Notes: generated by a model from the letters alone, not told the origin. Counted from the first letter of the stretch, positions 1 to 9,713 are shown. The stretch: 64,000 nucleotides of DNA from Microbacterium sp. Leaf288 (GCF_001422925.1 NZ_LMNI01000010.1:540778-604777), one strand, 5' to 3'. A program made the numbers and translations.

Positions 1-1032
1 GCTGTCGTCCTGCTCGAGCATGCGCGTGAGATAGCGCGCGACGGCGCGGACCGTCGCGAGGTTCGTGGGGTAGTCCATGCGCGTCGGGCCCAGCACGCCG
101 ACGCGGGCGAGGGAGCCCGTCGCGTCGTAGTCGCTCGCGACGACGGATGCCTCGGCCAGGCCGAACGCCTCGTTCTCGCGGCCGATGCTCGCCGCGAGGC
201 CCTGCTCGTCGGCGACCATCTCGCCCATCAGCCGCAGCAGGGTCACCTGCTCCTCGATCGCCTCGAGGAGCGGATAGATGCTGCCGCGGAAGTCGGATTC
301 TCGGCGTGCGAGGTTGGCGCTGCCGGCCATCACGAGCTTGTCCTGGCGGAACTCCTCGAGCTCCTCGGCGACGGCGCGGACGATCTCGTCGGTCGCGCGC
401 TCGTGCGCCGGAGCCTGCGCATCCGGTCCCTCGAGGCGCTCGGCGATGCGCTGGAGTCCCTCGCGGACGGGCCGGCCGACCAGCAGGGTCCCGAGCCCGG
501 CACGGATGTGCGCGAGGTCGACGTCGTCGAATTCCTCGCCGACGAATGTCAGGCGCTGCGACACGCGTCCCGTGTCGGTGACCACGATCACCAGCATCCG
601 TCCGCCGCCGAGCTGGACCAGCTCGACGTGCGTGACGGTCGCGCGCGCGAACGACGGGTACTGCACGATCGCGACCTGGCCGGTCAGCTGCGTGAGCGCG
701 CGCACGGTGCGCACGAGGACGTCGTCGAGGTCGCCGGAGCCGTCGAGGAACGCGGCGATGGCCGCCCGTTGGGCCGGCGAGAGCGGCCGGAGCTCCGCGA
801 GATGGTCGACGAAGACGCGGTAGCCCTTGTCTGTGGGCACGCGGCCCGACGAGGTGTGCGGTGCGACGATGAGCTCTTCGTCTTCGAGCAGCGCCATGTC
901 GTTGCGGATCGTCGCGGCCGACACTCCGAAGGCGTGCCGTTCGACGATCGCCTTGCTGCCGACCGGTTCGCGCGTGTCGACGTAGTCCTGGACGATCGCC
1001 CGCAGCACCTGCAGACCTCGTTCGCTGACCAT
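1..1032 (-). CDS. hrcA: Heat-inducible transcription repressor HrcA (3' end outside window)
   Basis: HrcA binds CIRCE operators and represses class I heat-shock genes. The translation begins MVSERGLQVLRAIV and continues with the winged-helix segment (REPVGSKAIVERHAFGVSAATIRNDM spans about residues 21-46) followed by SSGRVPTDKGYRVFVD, the usual HrcA N-terminal half, then a GAF-like inducer domain. About 344 residues are present; the last few codons lie to the left of the window, where dnaJ is normally found. The start is fixed by a strong GGAGGCGGG ribosome site directly before ATG. A CIRCE element lies 20 bp upstream, so the gene very likely represses itself. Family assignment is firm. Confidence 0.95.
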   Translation of the reverse strand, partial: MVSERGLQVLRAIVQDYVDTREPVGSKAIVERHAFGVSAATIRNDMALLEDEELIVAPHTSSGRVPTDKGYRVFVDHLAELRPLSPAQRAAIAAFLDGSGDLDDVLVRTVRALTQLTGQVAIVQYPSFARATVTHVELVQLGGGRMLVIVVTDTGRVSQRLTFVGEEFDDVDLAHIRAGLGTLLVGRPVREGLQRIAERLEGPDAQAPAHERATDEIVRAVAEELEEFRQDKLVMAGSANLARRESDFRGSIYPLLEAIEEQVTLLRLMGEMVADEQGLAASIGRENEAFGLAEASVVASDYDATGSLARVGVLGPTRMDYPTNLATVRAVARYLTRMLEQDDS

Positions 1033-1052
1033 CCCGCCTCCCCACGCCACAG

Positions 1053-1084
1053 CTGGCACTCGCATGACTGGAGTGCCAATTCTA
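1053..1084 (-). promoter_or_regulatory. CIRCE operator with overlapping -10 box for hrcA
   Basis: Read on the minus strand, a TAGAAT -10 box (1084 to 1079) runs into TTGGCACTC, nine bases, GAGTGCCAG (1079 to 1053). This matches the CIRCE consensus TTAGCACTC-N9-GAGTGCTAA with the correct nine-base gap and only the outer bases changed. The overlap of operator and -10 box places the repressor on the transcription start. Confidence 0.92.
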
Positions 1085-1160
1085 TCCGATGCCCCTGCCA
1101 GGATCGTCGAGCGACGCCGGGATGGATTGCGAAGCCGTCCGACGCACGATCGCGCCGGGG

Positions 1161-2378
1161 CTAATCGGTGAGCGCCCGCACGACCGCGTCGGCGAGCAGC
1201 CGGCCGCGCCGCGTGAGCACGACCCTCCCGCGCAGCGCGGCGGGACCCTCGATCAGCCCGTCCGCGATCAGCGCGGCGACCGCGTGACGGCCTTCGCCGC
1301 GGAGCTCCTCGACGGGGAGGCCCTCGCGGATGCGGGTGCGCAGCAGCACGCTCTCGAGGTTTCGGGCCGCGGCATCCGGGATCTCCCGCCCAGCGGCCGG
1401 CGACTCCCCTGCGGACAGCCGCTGCGCGTAGGCGGCAGGGTGCTTGACGTTCCAGAACCGCACGCCGGCGACGTGGCTGTGCGCGCCGGGGCCGAAGCCC
1501 CACCAGTCTGCGCCGACCCAGTACGCGAGGTTGTGGCGGGAGCGGTGTGCGTCACCACGCGCCCAGTTCGACACCTCGTACCAGTCGAATCCCGCGCCCG
1601 CGAGCAGGTCGTCGGCGAGCTCGTACATGTCGGCCTGCACGTCGTCGTCGGGTGCGACGACCTCACCACGGCGGATCTGGCGAGCGAGCTTGGTGCCGTC
1701 CTCGATGATGAGCGCGTACGCCGAGATGTGGTCGGGCTCGAGGGACACCGCCGCCTCCAGCGACGTGCGCCAGTCGTCGAGCGATTCACCCGGCGCGCCG
1801 TAGATGAGGTCGACGCTGACGTCGAGCCCGGCCTCGCGCGCCGCGGCCACCGCGGTGCGGACGTTGTCGGGATCGTGCGTGCGATCCAGGGCCGCGAGGA
1901 CGTGCGGGACGGCCGACTGCATGCCGATGGAGAGGCGCGTCACCCCGGATGCCGCGAGCTCGGCAGCAACCGCGGGCGTCACCGTGTCGGGGTTGGCCTC
2001 GACCGTGATCTCGGCCCCGTCCGCGACACCGAATGTGTTCCGCACGCCGGCCAGCATGCGTGCGAGGTCGCCGGGCGGGAGCAGCGTCGGGGTGCCGCCG
2101 CCGAAGAACACCGTGGACGCGGGACGGTTCCCGCCGGCGCGCTCGAGCACGGGCGCCGCCAGCTCGATCTCTCGAAGGAGCGTGTCGGCGTACTCGTCCT
2201 GGCGGGCGCCGCGCAGCTCGGAGGACGTGTACGTGTTGAAGTCGCAGTACCCGCAGCGGACGCGGCAGAAGGGGACGTGCAGATACACGCTGAACTCTGC
2301 GGCCGGATCGATGCGCGTGCCAGCCGGCAGCGAGCCGTCCGAGGGAACGGGCTCGCCGAGCGGAAGAGCGGAGCCCAT
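1161..2378 (-). CDS. hemW: Radical SAM family heme chaperone HemW
   Basis: 405 residues. The radical-SAM cluster motif CRVRCGYC gives cysteines 38, 42 and 45, preceded by SVYLHVPF. FFGGGTPTLL, the VEANPDTV strand and the RHNLAYW motif that marks HemW rather than the true coproporphyrinogen dehydrogenase HemN are all present. HemW is an iron-sulfur and SAM-binding cytoplasmic heme chaperone, formerly called oxygen-independent coproporphyrinogen oxidase-like. I chose ATG 2378 (MGSALPLGEP) because the longer frame upstream only reads antisense through the next gene. It lies 7 bp after the DUF1990 gene and probably shares its transcript. Confidence 0.92.
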   Translation of the reverse strand: MGSALPLGEPVPSDGSLPAGTRIDPAAEFSVYLHVPFCRVRCGYCDFNTYTSSELRGARQDEYADTLLREIELAAPVLERAGGNRPASTVFFGGGTPTLLPPGDLARMLAGVRNTFGVADGAEITVEANPDTVTPAVAAELAASGVTRLSIGMQSAVPHVLAALDRTHDPDNVRTAVAAAREAGLDVSVDLIYGAPGESLDDWRTSLEAAVSLEPDHISAYALIIEDGTKLARQIRRGEVVAPDDDVQADMYELADDLLAGAGFDWYEVSNWARGDAHRSRHNLAYWVGADWWGFGPGAHSHVAGVRFWNVKHPAAYAQRLSAGESPAAGREIPDAAARNLESVLLRTRIREGLPVEELRGEGRHAVAALIADGLIEGPAALRGRVVLTRRGRLLADAVVRALTD

Positions 2379-2385
2379 CAGCGCC

Positions 2386-3036
2386 TCACGCGGGAGTCGT
2401 GTACAGCGGCGAGATCGCGCGCAGGTACCGCGTGAACAGCTCGCGACGACGGCGCTTCGTGAGCCCCGGAAGCATCCGGTACAGCACGGCACGGGGCGCA
2501 TCGAAAGCGCGGACGGTGAACCAGACCTCGTCGTTGTCGTACCAGTCGAGCATGAACGACTCCTCGCCGCTCACGACGGAGTCGCTCACGGTCCCGAGCG
2601 CGAAGCCCACCCGCCGAGGCTCCTCGACGGCGAAGATGACGCGCAGCTCCGCGTCGGCTCGCAGCCCCTTGACGCGACCGTCGACGCGGATCGTCGTGCC
2701 GGCGCCGACGAACGGGGTGCCGTCCGCGTCGAAGCGCTGCTCGGCCTCGGAGCGACTGGGCCCCACGGGGTTGCCCTCGGCGTCGAAGCTCACCCCCGAG
2801 TACATGGGACCGGAGGCGGGCCGCACATCGGTGACGTCGAGCCCGGCACCGCGCTGCGCGGTCCACGACATCAGCGCCTCGCTCGCGGCGCGGAAGCGCG
2901 CTTCGCCGCTGCCGATCCGCCACGACTGCTCTGCCGGGATGCTGCGCTCCGGCGGATACTGCATCAGATCCGGCGCTTGGGTCGCCCCGACAGCGGCATA
3001 GTCGACGGTGTCGTCACGGAAGGTTCCTCGACGCAT
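2386..3036 (-). CDS. DUF1990 family protein
   Basis: 216 residues, no signal peptide. MRRGTFRDDTVDYAAVGAT at the N-terminus and the GFALGTVSDSVVSGEESF and WYDNDEVWFTVRAFDAP stretches match the DUF1990 family, a START-like fold common in actinobacteria and related to plant UPF0548 proteins. The function is unknown. It sits between lepA and hemW on the same strand with short gaps (27 and 7 bp), so it is likely co-transcribed. Confidence 0.8.
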   Translation of the reverse strand: MRRGTFRDDTVDYAAVGATQAPDLMQYPPERSIPAEQSWRIGSGEARFRAASEALMSWTAQRGAGLDVTDVRPASGPMYSGVSFDAEGNPVGPSRSEAEQRFDADGTPFVGAGTTIRVDGRVKGLRADAELRVIFAVEEPRRVGFALGTVSDSVVSGEESFMLDWYDNDEVWFTVRAFDAPRAVLYRMLPGLTKRRRRELFTRYLRAISPLYTTPA

Positions 3037-3063
3037 GGATTCCAGCCTACTTCGCGAGTCGCA

Positions 3064-4914
3064 TCACTTCTTGGCAGGACCCTCGACGTCGCCTGAGAGC
3101 GCGGCGATGAACGCCTCCTGGGGGACCTCGACGCGACCGACCATCTTCATGCGCTTCTTGCCCTCCTTCTGCTTCTCGAGGAGCTTGCGCTTGCGGGAGA
3201 TGTCGCCGCCGTAGCACTTGGCGAGGACGTCCTTGCGCATCGCGCGGATGTTCTCGCGGGCGATGATGCGGGCGCCGATGGCGGCCTGGATGGGCACCTC
3301 GAACTGCTGGCGAGGGATGAGCTTGCGCAGGCGCTCGGTCATCATCGTGCCGTAGGCGTACGCCTTCTCGCGGTGCACGATCGAGCTGAACGCATCGACC
3401 TTGTCGCCCTGCAGCAGGATGTCGACCTTCACGAGGTCGGCGGTCTGCGAGCCGGCGGGCTCGTAATCGAGGCTCGCGTAGCCCTGCGTCTTGGACTTCA
3501 GCTGATCGAAGAAGTCGAAGACGATCTCGCCGAGGGGCATGTGGTAGCGCAGCTCGACGCGGTCCTCGCTGAGGTACTCCATGCCCAGGAGCGATCCGCG
3601 GCGCGACTGGCACAGCTCCATGACGGTGCCGACGTAGTCCTTGGGGAGCAGGATGCCGACCTTCACGACCGGCTCCGACACCTCGGCGACGCGCCCATCC
3701 GGGTACTCGCTCGGGTTGGTCACGACGACGGTGTCGCCGGTGTCGGTCGTGACCTCGTACGTCACCGAGGGCGCCGTCGTGATGAGGTCGAGGTCGAACT
3801 CGCGCGAGAGGCGCTCGGTGATGATCTCGAGGTGCAGCAGGCCCAGGAAGCCGCAGCGGAAGCCGAAGCCGAGCGCCACCGACGTCTCGGGCTCGTACTG
3901 GAGGGACGCGTCCGACAGCTTGAGCTTGTCGAGGGCCTCACGCAGGTCGGCGTAGTCGCTCTGGTCGATGGGGTAGATCCCCGAGAAGACCATCGGCTTC
4001 GGGTCGGTGTAGCCGGCGAGGGCGTCGGTCGCGGGCTTGCGATGGTTGGTGACGGTGTCGCCGACCTTGGACTGGCGGACGTCCTTCACGCCGGTGATCA
4101 GATAGCCGACCTCGCCGACGCCGAGCCCCTTCGTGGGGACGGGCTCCGGGCTCGACACGCCGATCTCGAGGAGGTCGTGCGTCGCCTTCGTCGACATCAT
4201 CTGGATGCGCTCGCGCGGCTCCAGCTTGCCGTCGACCATGCGGACGTAGGTCACGACGCCGCGGTAGGAGTCGTACACCGAGTCGAAGATCATCGCGCGG
4301 GCAGGGGCATCCGCGTTCCCCTTCGGAGCGGGGATCTGCTCCACGATGCGGTCGAGCAGCGTCTCGACGCCCATGCCGGTCTTGCCGCTTACCCGCAGCA
4401 CGTCATCGGGCGAGCCGCCGATGAGGCCAGCCAGCTCTGCGGCGTACTTCTCGGGGTCGGCGGCCGGCAGATCGATCTTGTTGAGCACCGGGATGATGTG
4501 CAGGTCGTTCTCGAGCGCGAGGTAAAGGTTCGCGAGGGTCTGCGCCTCGATGCCCTGCGCGGCGTCGACCAGGAGGATCGCGCCCTCGCAGGCGGCCAGC
4601 GAACGCGAGACCTCGTACGTGAAGTCCACATGGCCGGGGGTGTCGATCATGTTGAGCGCGAAGGTCTGGTCGGCGGTGGCCCAGGGCATGCGCACGGCCT
4701 GCGACTTGATCGTGATGCCGCGCTCGCGCTCGATGTCCATGCGGTCGAGGTACTGCGCGCGCATGTCGCGGTCGGAGACGACGCCGGTGATCTGCAGCAT
4801 GCGGTCGGCCAACGTCGACTTGCCGTGGTCGATGTGGGCGATGATGCAGAAGTTGCGGATCAGCTCGGGCGGCGTGGCAGAGGGCTCGAGGGGCTTCAGG
4901 GCGCGCGGTGACAT
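3064..4914 (-). CDS. lepA: Elongation factor 4 (LepA), back-translocating ribosomal GTPase
   Basis: 616 residues, the usual length. GTPase motifs are AHIDHGKST near residues 26-34 (G1), DTPGHVDF (G3) and NKIDL (G4), followed by EF-G-like domains and the LepA-specific C-terminal domain ([20 protein letters not shown] and [16 protein letters not shown]). LepA binds stalled or mispositioned ribosomes and promotes back-translocation and 30S maturation. The start [10 protein letters not shown] places the G1 motif at the expected distance. Placement beside hemW and hrcA is the conserved actinobacterial order. Confidence 0.97.
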   Translation of the reverse strand: MSPRALKPLEPSATPPELIRNFCIIAHIDHGKSTLADRMLQITGVVSDRDMRAQYLDRMDIERERGITIKSQAVRMPWATADQTFALNMIDTPGHVDFTYEVSRSLAACEGAILLVDAAQGIEAQTLANLYLALENDLHIIPVLNKIDLPAADPEKYAAELAGLIGGSPDDVLRVSGKTGMGVETLLDRIVEQIPAPKGNADAPARAMIFDSVYDSYRGVVTYVRMVDGKLEPRERIQMMSTKATHDLLEIGVSSPEPVPTKGLGVGEVGYLITGVKDVRQSKVGDTVTNHRKPATDALAGYTDPKPMVFSGIYPIDQSDYADLREALDKLKLSDASLQYEPETSVALGFGFRCGFLGLLHLEIITERLSREFDLDLITTAPSVTYEVTTDTGDTVVVTNPSEYPDGRVAEVSEPVVKVGILLPKDYVGTVMELCQSRRGSLLGMEYLSEDRVELRYHMPLGEIVFDFFDQLKSKTQGYASLDYEPAGSQTADLVKVDILLQGDKVDAFSSIVHREKAYAYGTMMTERLRKLIPRQQFEVPIQAAIGARIIARENIRAMRKDVLAKCYGGDISRKRKLLEKQKEGKKRMKMVGRVEVPQEAFIAALSGDVEGPAKK

Positions 4915-4971
4915 GTCCAGACGATTGTACGGGTGCGCGCCGCTCGGCGAACCCCGGCGACGGCGTCCGGG

Positions 4972-6114
4972 TCAGGCAGGAGCGGGGATGCGGCTCAGCC
5001 CGTCGAGCAGCTCGTCGCGGTCGCTGGCCACGCACACGCGGATCCAGCCCTCGCCCGAGGCGCCGAACGCGCTTCCCGGGGCGACGGCGACACCCTGCTC
5101 ATCGAGGAACCGCTCGCACCAGGCGACGACATCGCCGCCGGAGACGTGCGCGACGTCGATCCAGAGATAGAACGCCCCTGTGGGGTCGAGGTAGCGCAGT
5201 CCCCGGGCGTCGAGGAGCGCCGTCGCGGCGGCGAGGTTGTCGCGGTAGTGCGCCGCACTGCGGGCGACGGCCACCTGGTCGCCGGTGAGGGCCTCGGCGG
5301 CCGCCCGCTGCGACGGCTCGTCGACGCAGCTGACCACGGACTCCTGCACACGCAGCATGGTCTGCCGCCATCCCGGGGGCGTGACCAGCCACCCGACCCG
5401 CGCGCCGGTCATCGCGTAGGTCTTCGACATCGAGAACACCGACAGCACGCGGCCGTCGTCATCGAGCGTCGCGGGGCTCACGTGCGGCTCGCCCCACGTG
5501 AAGCGCTCGTACACCTCGTCGCTGATGAGCCACAGGTCGTGGCGGCGCGCCAGGGCGATGAGCGCCTCCAGCGTCGGGCGGTCGAACGTCGACCCGAGCG
5601 GGTTGGAGGGGGTGTTCACGATGATCGCGCGCGCCCGCGGGGTGACCAGCGACTCGAGCTCGGCGAGATCGGGCTGGAACGCGCGTCCGGGGCGCAGCGG
5701 ATACGGCACCGGCGTCGCCTGCAGGAGATGGGCGTTCATCGTGAACGTCGTGTACCCGGGGTCGGGCACGAGCACTTCGTCGCCGTGCGAGAGGGTGAGC
5801 GCCATCGCCAGGTGCAGCGCCTGGGTCGCGCCGACCGTCACCCAGATCTGCTCCAGGTCGACGTCCAGGGCGTTCTCGCGGGCGAGCTTGTCCCGGATCG
5901 CTTCCCGCAGCGCCGGGATCCCGCCGTTCGGGGTGTAGCGGATCGCCCCCTCGCGCCACGCCTCGGAGGCGGCATCCCTGATCCGCTCCCCCGCGACCTC
6001 TGCGGGCTCGCCCACCGCGAGGATGATCGTGCCGGGGCGGCGCAGGGCGCGCTCGAGGATGTGACGCACGCCGGAGCCCGGCATGCGCGCGATGTGCGGG
6101 GCGATCTCGGGCAT
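4972..6114 (-). CDS. Pyridoxal-phosphate aminotransferase, class I/II
   Basis: 380 residues with a fold-type I aminotransferase pattern: YTPNGGIPALREAI at 60, NTPSNPLG with Asn171, ISDEVYERF with Asp199, and the PLP lysine K231 in SMSKTYAMTGARVGW. WIRVCVAS near the end supplies the carboxylate-binding arginine. Substrate cannot be read from sequence; relatives act on aspartate or aromatic amino acids or are of unknown specificity. It ends 57 bp before lepA. The 40 bp to the divergent hydrolase gene at 6155 is compact and must hold promoters for both. Confidence 0.88.
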   Translation of the reverse strand: MPEIAPHIARMPGSGVRHILERALRRPGTIILAVGEPAEVAGERIRDAASEAWREGAIRYTPNGGIPALREAIRDKLARENALDVDLEQIWVTVGATQALHLAMALTLSHGDEVLVPDPGYTTFTMNAHLLQATPVPYPLRPGRAFQPDLAELESLVTPRARAIIVNTPSNPLGSTFDRPTLEALIALARRHDLWLISDEVYERFTWGEPHVSPATLDDDGRVLSVFSMSKTYAMTGARVGWLVTPPGWRQTMLRVQESVVSCVDEPSQRAAAEALTGDQVAVARSAAHYRDNLAAATALLDARGLRYLDPTGAFYLWIDVAHVSGGDVVAWCERFLDEQGVAVAPGSAFGASGEGWIRVCVASDRDELLDGLSRIPAPA

Positions 6115-6142
6115 GCCGCCATGCTAAGCGGGCGTGCACGGC

Positions 6143-6148
6143 TACCCT
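6143..6148 (+). promoter_or_regulatory. -10 box TACCCT, leaderless start of the hydrolase gene
   Basis: TACCCT ends 6 nt before ATG 6155 and no ribosome site is present between them, so transcription should start on or next to the A of the start codon. Confidence 0.5.
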
Positions 6149-6154
6149 GGCGTC

Positions 6155-6880
6155 ATGGTCGTCCAGGTCGTGCTCGTGCACGGCATCCGGACGTCCGCCA
6201 CGATGTGGCGCGCGCAGGTCGAGTACCTGGCGGCCCGCGGGAACCCCGTCACCGCTGTCGACCTGCCCGGCCACGGCTCGCGGATGACCGAGGCGTTCAC
6301 CCTCGAGGCGGCGCTCGAGACGATCGATTCCGCGGTGCGTGCCGCCGCGGAGCGCGGCCCCGTGCTGTTGTCGGGGCACTCGATGGGCGGCCTGCTGTGC
6401 ATCGAGTACGTCGGTGCCGAGGACCCGCCGCCCGTCGCGGGATTCGTCGCGGCGTCCTGCACAGCGATCCCTCGCGGCGTGGGGCTCGCGACGTACCGCG
6501 TGCTCGCCCGCGGCTTCGATTCCCTGCCTGATCGCGGGATGTGGCTGACCGACCGCATGCTCGATCGCATCCTCCCCGACGAGACCCGCGCAGACTTCGG
6601 CGCCGGCGGCTACGCGCTGGATGCGCAGGACATCGCGCTGCGCAGCCTCTCGGTGCTCGATCTGCTCGCGGCCCTCCATCGCATCGACGTGCCGCTGTGG
6701 TTCGTCAACGGGCAGTGGGACCAGCTGCGCGTGAACGAGAAGCTGTTCATGAGGGTCGCGCAGCACGCAGAGCTCATCGTCGTGCCGCGGACGACCCATC
6801 ACGTGACGGTGATGCGTCCGCGCGTCTTCGACGCGGTGCTCGAGGTTGCGCTCACGACCCTGGAGGCGTCACACGGCTGA
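6155..6880 (+). CDS. Alpha/beta hydrolase
   Basis: 241 residues, cytoplasmic. The N-terminus VVLVHGIRTSATMW carries the oxyanion-hole HG. The nucleophile elbow GHSMGG puts the catalytic serine at 76. The acid is probably the aspartate of NGQWDQLR and the histidine is in the TTHHV segment, completing the triad. Substrate is unknown; esterase, lipase or hydrolase roles all fit. I prefer ATG 6155 over the in-frame ATG at 6134 because a TACCCT -10 box ends 6 nt before it. The 3' end overlaps the convergent MFS gene by 12 bp. Confidence 0.85.
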   Translation: MVVQVVLVHGIRTSATMWRAQVEYLAARGNPVTAVDLPGHGSRMTEAFTLEAALETIDSAVRAAAERGPVLLSGHSMGGLLCIEYVGAEDPPPVAGFVAASCTAIPRGVGLATYRVLARGFDSLPDRGMWLTDRMLDRILPDETRADFGAGGYALDAQDIALRSLSVLDLLAALHRIDVPLWFVNGQWDQLRVNEKLFMRVAQHAELIVVPRTTHHVTVMRPRVFDAVLEVALTTLEASHG

Positions 6881-8119
6881 CGGCTGCCGCTCGCGGCTGC
6901 CGATCGCGTATGTCATGAAGCCGCCCGCGATCGACAGGACGCCCCCCACGAGGAACAGCAGCCAGAAGCCGCCCACGAGGGCGACGAGACCGGCGCCGAG
7001 GAGCGGGCCGATGAGCTGGCCGAGGCTCGCCGAGACGTTCACGAAGCCGAGGTCGCGGGCGTGGTCCTCGGGGAAAGGGAGCAGGTCCGTGCCCAGGGCG
7101 AGTCCCACCGACATGTACGCGCCGTAGCCGACGCCGAGGAGAGCCGCCGCGATCATCGCGGTGGTGAGCGACGGCGCCACCACCAGGATGATCGACGCGA
7201 GACCCTGGACGACGGCCGACCACACCACGAACGGGATCCGTCGCCCGGTGCGGTCCGAGATCCACCCCGACGCGATCGAGGAGCCCACCACGAACACGGT
7301 GTAGACGAGGATCAGGAGCAGCAGCTCGTCCTCGGCCGTCGCGGGGTCGCGGTGCAGTCCGTACAGCAGGAAGAACAGCAGCAGGCCGGTTCCGAGCGCG
7401 TTGCCGATGTTCACGGTGAGGCGCCCGGCGAGCAGCCACGCGAAGTCGCGATCGCGCAGCGCCGCGAGCCGTTCGCCGAGCGTGCGCACCTGGCGGGCGA
7501 CGGCGACGTCCGAACGCGCGGGCGGATCGGGCAGCAGGAGCGCCGCCGCCGTGCCCACCACCGCGAGGAAGCCGGCGAGAACGAGGTACCCGACCACCAC
7601 GCCGAGCTCGAGCAGCACGATCACGCCGACACCCACGACGATGCCGAGGGCCTGCGATGAGGAGACGGCGGCGGATGCTGCTCCCCGCTGCGTCGTCAGC
7701 TGATCGGCGATGAGGGCGGTGAAGGCCGCCGAGGCCACCGCGACGCCGACGGAGACGCCGACCCACGCGAGGCCCACGCCCCACGGACCGGACGCGAACG
7801 CGATTGCGGCGAGCGACGCGGTGCCGAGCCACACTCCGCCGAGCGCCCAGGGGCGCCGGCGCCCCATCCTGCCGCGGGTGCGGTCGGACAGACCGCCGGC
7901 GACGGGGGCGGCGATCACGCCGGCGACGCCGCCCATCGCCAGCACGAGGCCGGACGACACCACACCCGACACCCACCCGTCGGCATCGTCCGGCGTGTTG
8001 AGCTGCAGCGGGATGAGCAGCTGCAGCGGCGTGAGCTGCACCGTCCACAGCGCGAGCCACGCGAGCGTGAAGAGCGTGAACCAGCCCGCGCCGACCCTGG
8101 CGCCCGGCCGGACGCTCAC
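6869..8119 (-). CDS. MFS transporter, 12 membrane segments
   Basis: 416 residues, almost entirely hydrophobic helices with the MFS loop motif SDRTRGRMGRRRPW between segments 2 and 3 and its degenerate repeat ISDRTGRRIPF between 8 and 9. The GTG start 8119 is preceded by GGAGG and overlaps the stop of the GH1 gene by 4 bp (GTGA), so the two are translationally coupled. The DRxxGRRxP repeats resemble the GPH/SLC45-like sugar-transporter branch. With the beta-glucosidase upstream, uptake of a glycoside or export of its products is a reasonable inference; the substrate is unproven. Confidence 0.85.
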   Translation of the reverse strand: MSVRPGARVGAGWFTLFTLAWLALWTVQLTPLQLLIPLQLNTPDDADGWVSGVVSSGLVLAMGGVAGVIAAPVAGGLSDRTRGRMGRRRPWALGGVWLGTASLAAIAFASGPWGVGLAWVGVSVGVAVASAAFTALIADQLTTQRGAASAAVSSSQALGIVVGVGVIVLLELGVVVGYLVLAGFLAVVGTAAALLLPDPPARSDVAVARQVRTLGERLAALRDRDFAWLLAGRLTVNIGNALGTGLLLFFLLYGLHRDPATAEDELLLLILVYTVFVVGSSIASGWISDRTGRRIPFVVWSAVVQGLASIILVVAPSLTTAMIAAALLGVGYGAYMSVGLALGTDLLPFPEDHARDLGFVNVSASLGQLIGPLLGAGLVALVGGFWLLFLVGGVLSIAGGFMTYAIGSRERQPSAV

Positions 8120-9492
8120 GCGCGTGCCTCCGCGATGAGGGCGCGGTACCAGTCGAACGACGCCTTCGGCGTTCGTGCCGAGGTGTCGAAGTCGACGTGG
8201 ACGAGGCCGAACCGCTGGGACCAGCCGTCCGCCCACTCGAAGTTGTCCAGGAGCGACCACACCGTGTACTCGCGCACGTCGACGCCCGCAGCGGCGGCCG
8301 CGCCGACGGCATCGATGTGCCCCGCGAGGTACGAGATGCGCTCCGCGTCGGGGACGGGTCCGTCGACGTGGTCCGGCTCGGGGAACGACGCCCCGTTCTC
8401 GCCGATGACGAGCGATGGCAGGCGGTCGCCGTAGCGCTCGCGGAAATCGAGCAGGAGGCCCGTGAGGGCCGCGGGCACGATCGGCCACTCGGAGCCGAAG
8501 CCCGTGACGGGCGCGCCGGGCGTGGGCACGATCTCGAACGGGACGGGGCTGCCCTCGGGCGCGGCGGCGACCGTCGTCGGGTTGTAGAAGTTGATCCCGT
8601 AGAAGTCCCCCGGCGCTGAGATCAACTCCAGATCGCCGTCCTCCACGGGCATCGGCGGGATGCCGAACGCCTCGAGGTCGGGGTAGGCGCCGGTCAGTAC
8701 GGGGTCGGCGAAGACGCGGTTGTGGAGCAGGTCGTACACGGCCGCGGCCGCGAGGTCGGCATCCGTCTGGCTCGCCGGGAGCACGAGGGTGTGATTGTTG
8801 ACGAGCCCGACCTCCTCGGCGCCCGCCGCGCGCAGCGTGCGGAGGGCGAGGCCGTGCGCGAGCAGCTGGTGGTGCACGGTCGGCAGCGCGCCGAACAGCA
8901 GCTGCTTGCCCGGCGCGAGAGTGCCGACGGCATAGCCCTGCAGCGACGTCGAGACCGGTTCGTTGAGCGTGTACCAGTGACGGATGGTGTCGCCCAGCGA
9001 CTGCGCGACGATCTCGGCGTACTCGCCGAACCGCAGAGCCGTGTCGCGGTCGAGCCACCCGCCGCGCTCTTCGAGGACGCTCGGTAGATCCCAGTGGTAA
9101 AGGGTCGCGAAGGGCGTCACGCCGGCCTCGAGCAGATCGTCGGCGAGTCGTCGGTAGTAGTCGAGTCCGGCCCGGCTGACAGGGCCGCCGGGCTCAGGCT
9201 GGATCCGCACCCACGAGATGGAGAAGCGGTAGCGATCGACGCCGAGCGCGGTCAGCAGCGCGACATCCTCGCGATGACGCCGGTAGCTGTCGGGACCCGG
9301 GTCCGCCGTCGCCCCGTCGCGCACCGCGCCAGGCGTCGCGACGAAGTCGTCCCAGATCGACCGCCCGCGTCCGTCAGCGGCACGCGAGCCCTCGATCTGG
9401 AACGCGGCGGTGGCCGCCGACCACCGGAAGCCCGGCGGGAACGGCGAGAGATCGACAGACGGATGCTGCGGCACGGCGGACTCCTTCGTCAC
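8116..9492 (-). CDS. Glycoside hydrolase family 1 beta-glucosidase
   Basis: 458 residues from GTG 9492. FPPGFRWSAATAAFQIEG opens the barrel. The acid/base glutamate is E178 in YTLNEP and the nucleophile E365 is in VIGENGA, where most relatives have TENG. DYYRRLADDLLEAGVTPFATLYHWDLP and EYTVWSLLDNFEWADGW are family hallmarks. It has no signal peptide, so it hydrolyses imported beta-glucosides. In-frame ATGs at 9540/9543 and 9594 would add residues that the family lacks; the start is the least certain part. It is coupled to the MFS gene by a 4-bp overlap. Confidence 0.9.
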   Translation of the reverse strand: MTKESAVPQHPSVDLSPFPPGFRWSAATAAFQIEGSRAADGRGRSIWDDFVATPGAVRDGATADPGPDSYRRHREDVALLTALGVDRYRFSISWVRIQPEPGGPVSRAGLDYYRRLADDLLEAGVTPFATLYHWDLPSVLEERGGWLDRDTALRFGEYAEIVAQSLGDTIRHWYTLNEPVSTSLQGYAVGTLAPGKQLLFGALPTVHHQLLAHGLALRTLRAAGAEEVGLVNNHTLVLPASQTDADLAAAAVYDLLHNRVFADPVLTGAYPDLEAFGIPPMPVEDGDLELISAPGDFYGINFYNPTTVAAAPEGSPVPFEIVPTPGAPVTGFGSEWPIVPAALTGLLLDFRERYGDRLPSLVIGENGASFPEPDHVDGPVPDAERISYLAGHIDAVGAAAAAGVDVREYTVWSLLDNFEWADGWSQRFGLVHVDFDTSARTPKASFDWYRALIAEARA

Positions 9493-9598
9493 GGAGCGCG
9501 CATCCCCAGCGGTGCGCGCACCCACGCGTAGATCATGCATCATCGAAGGGGTCTGCCGTGCAGGCCTGTGGACGTCCATGAGTGATCGGTTCACCTGG

Positions 9599-9604
9599 TA
9601 GAAT
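9599..9604 (+). promoter_or_regulatory. Probable -10 box TAGAAT for rpsT
   Basis: TAGAAT occurs in the 220-bp gap between the divergent GH1 gene and rpsT. It would give a 5' leader of about 105 nt before the S20 start. No clear -35 box is visible. Leaders of this kind are usual where S20 regulates itself. Confidence 0.4.
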
Positions 9605-9713
9605 CCTTGTTTGGCTTGCGTGTGGGTTCGCCCTCACGACCGCCGCGAAGCGCCCCTCTCTCGCTGACCGGCACATAAATCCGATTCACCTTCGAACGAA
9701 AGAACGTCGACAC

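Noticed and set aside
1089..2435. 448-residue plus-strand frame opposite hemW
   Set aside because: Antisense shadow of a GC-rich gene: Arg/Gly/Val-rich with no family motif, while the minus strand encodes a clear radical-SAM protein.
3373..4911. 512-residue plus-strand frame opposite lepA
   Set aside because: Complete overlap with LepA, and its composition (Val, His, Asp, Arg repeats) is that of an antisense translation.
6869..9058. Single 729-residue protein spanning the MFS gene and beyond
   Set aside because: Its N-terminal 300 residues are the wrong frame of the GH1 gene. A GTG with GGAGG at 8119 starts the real transporter.
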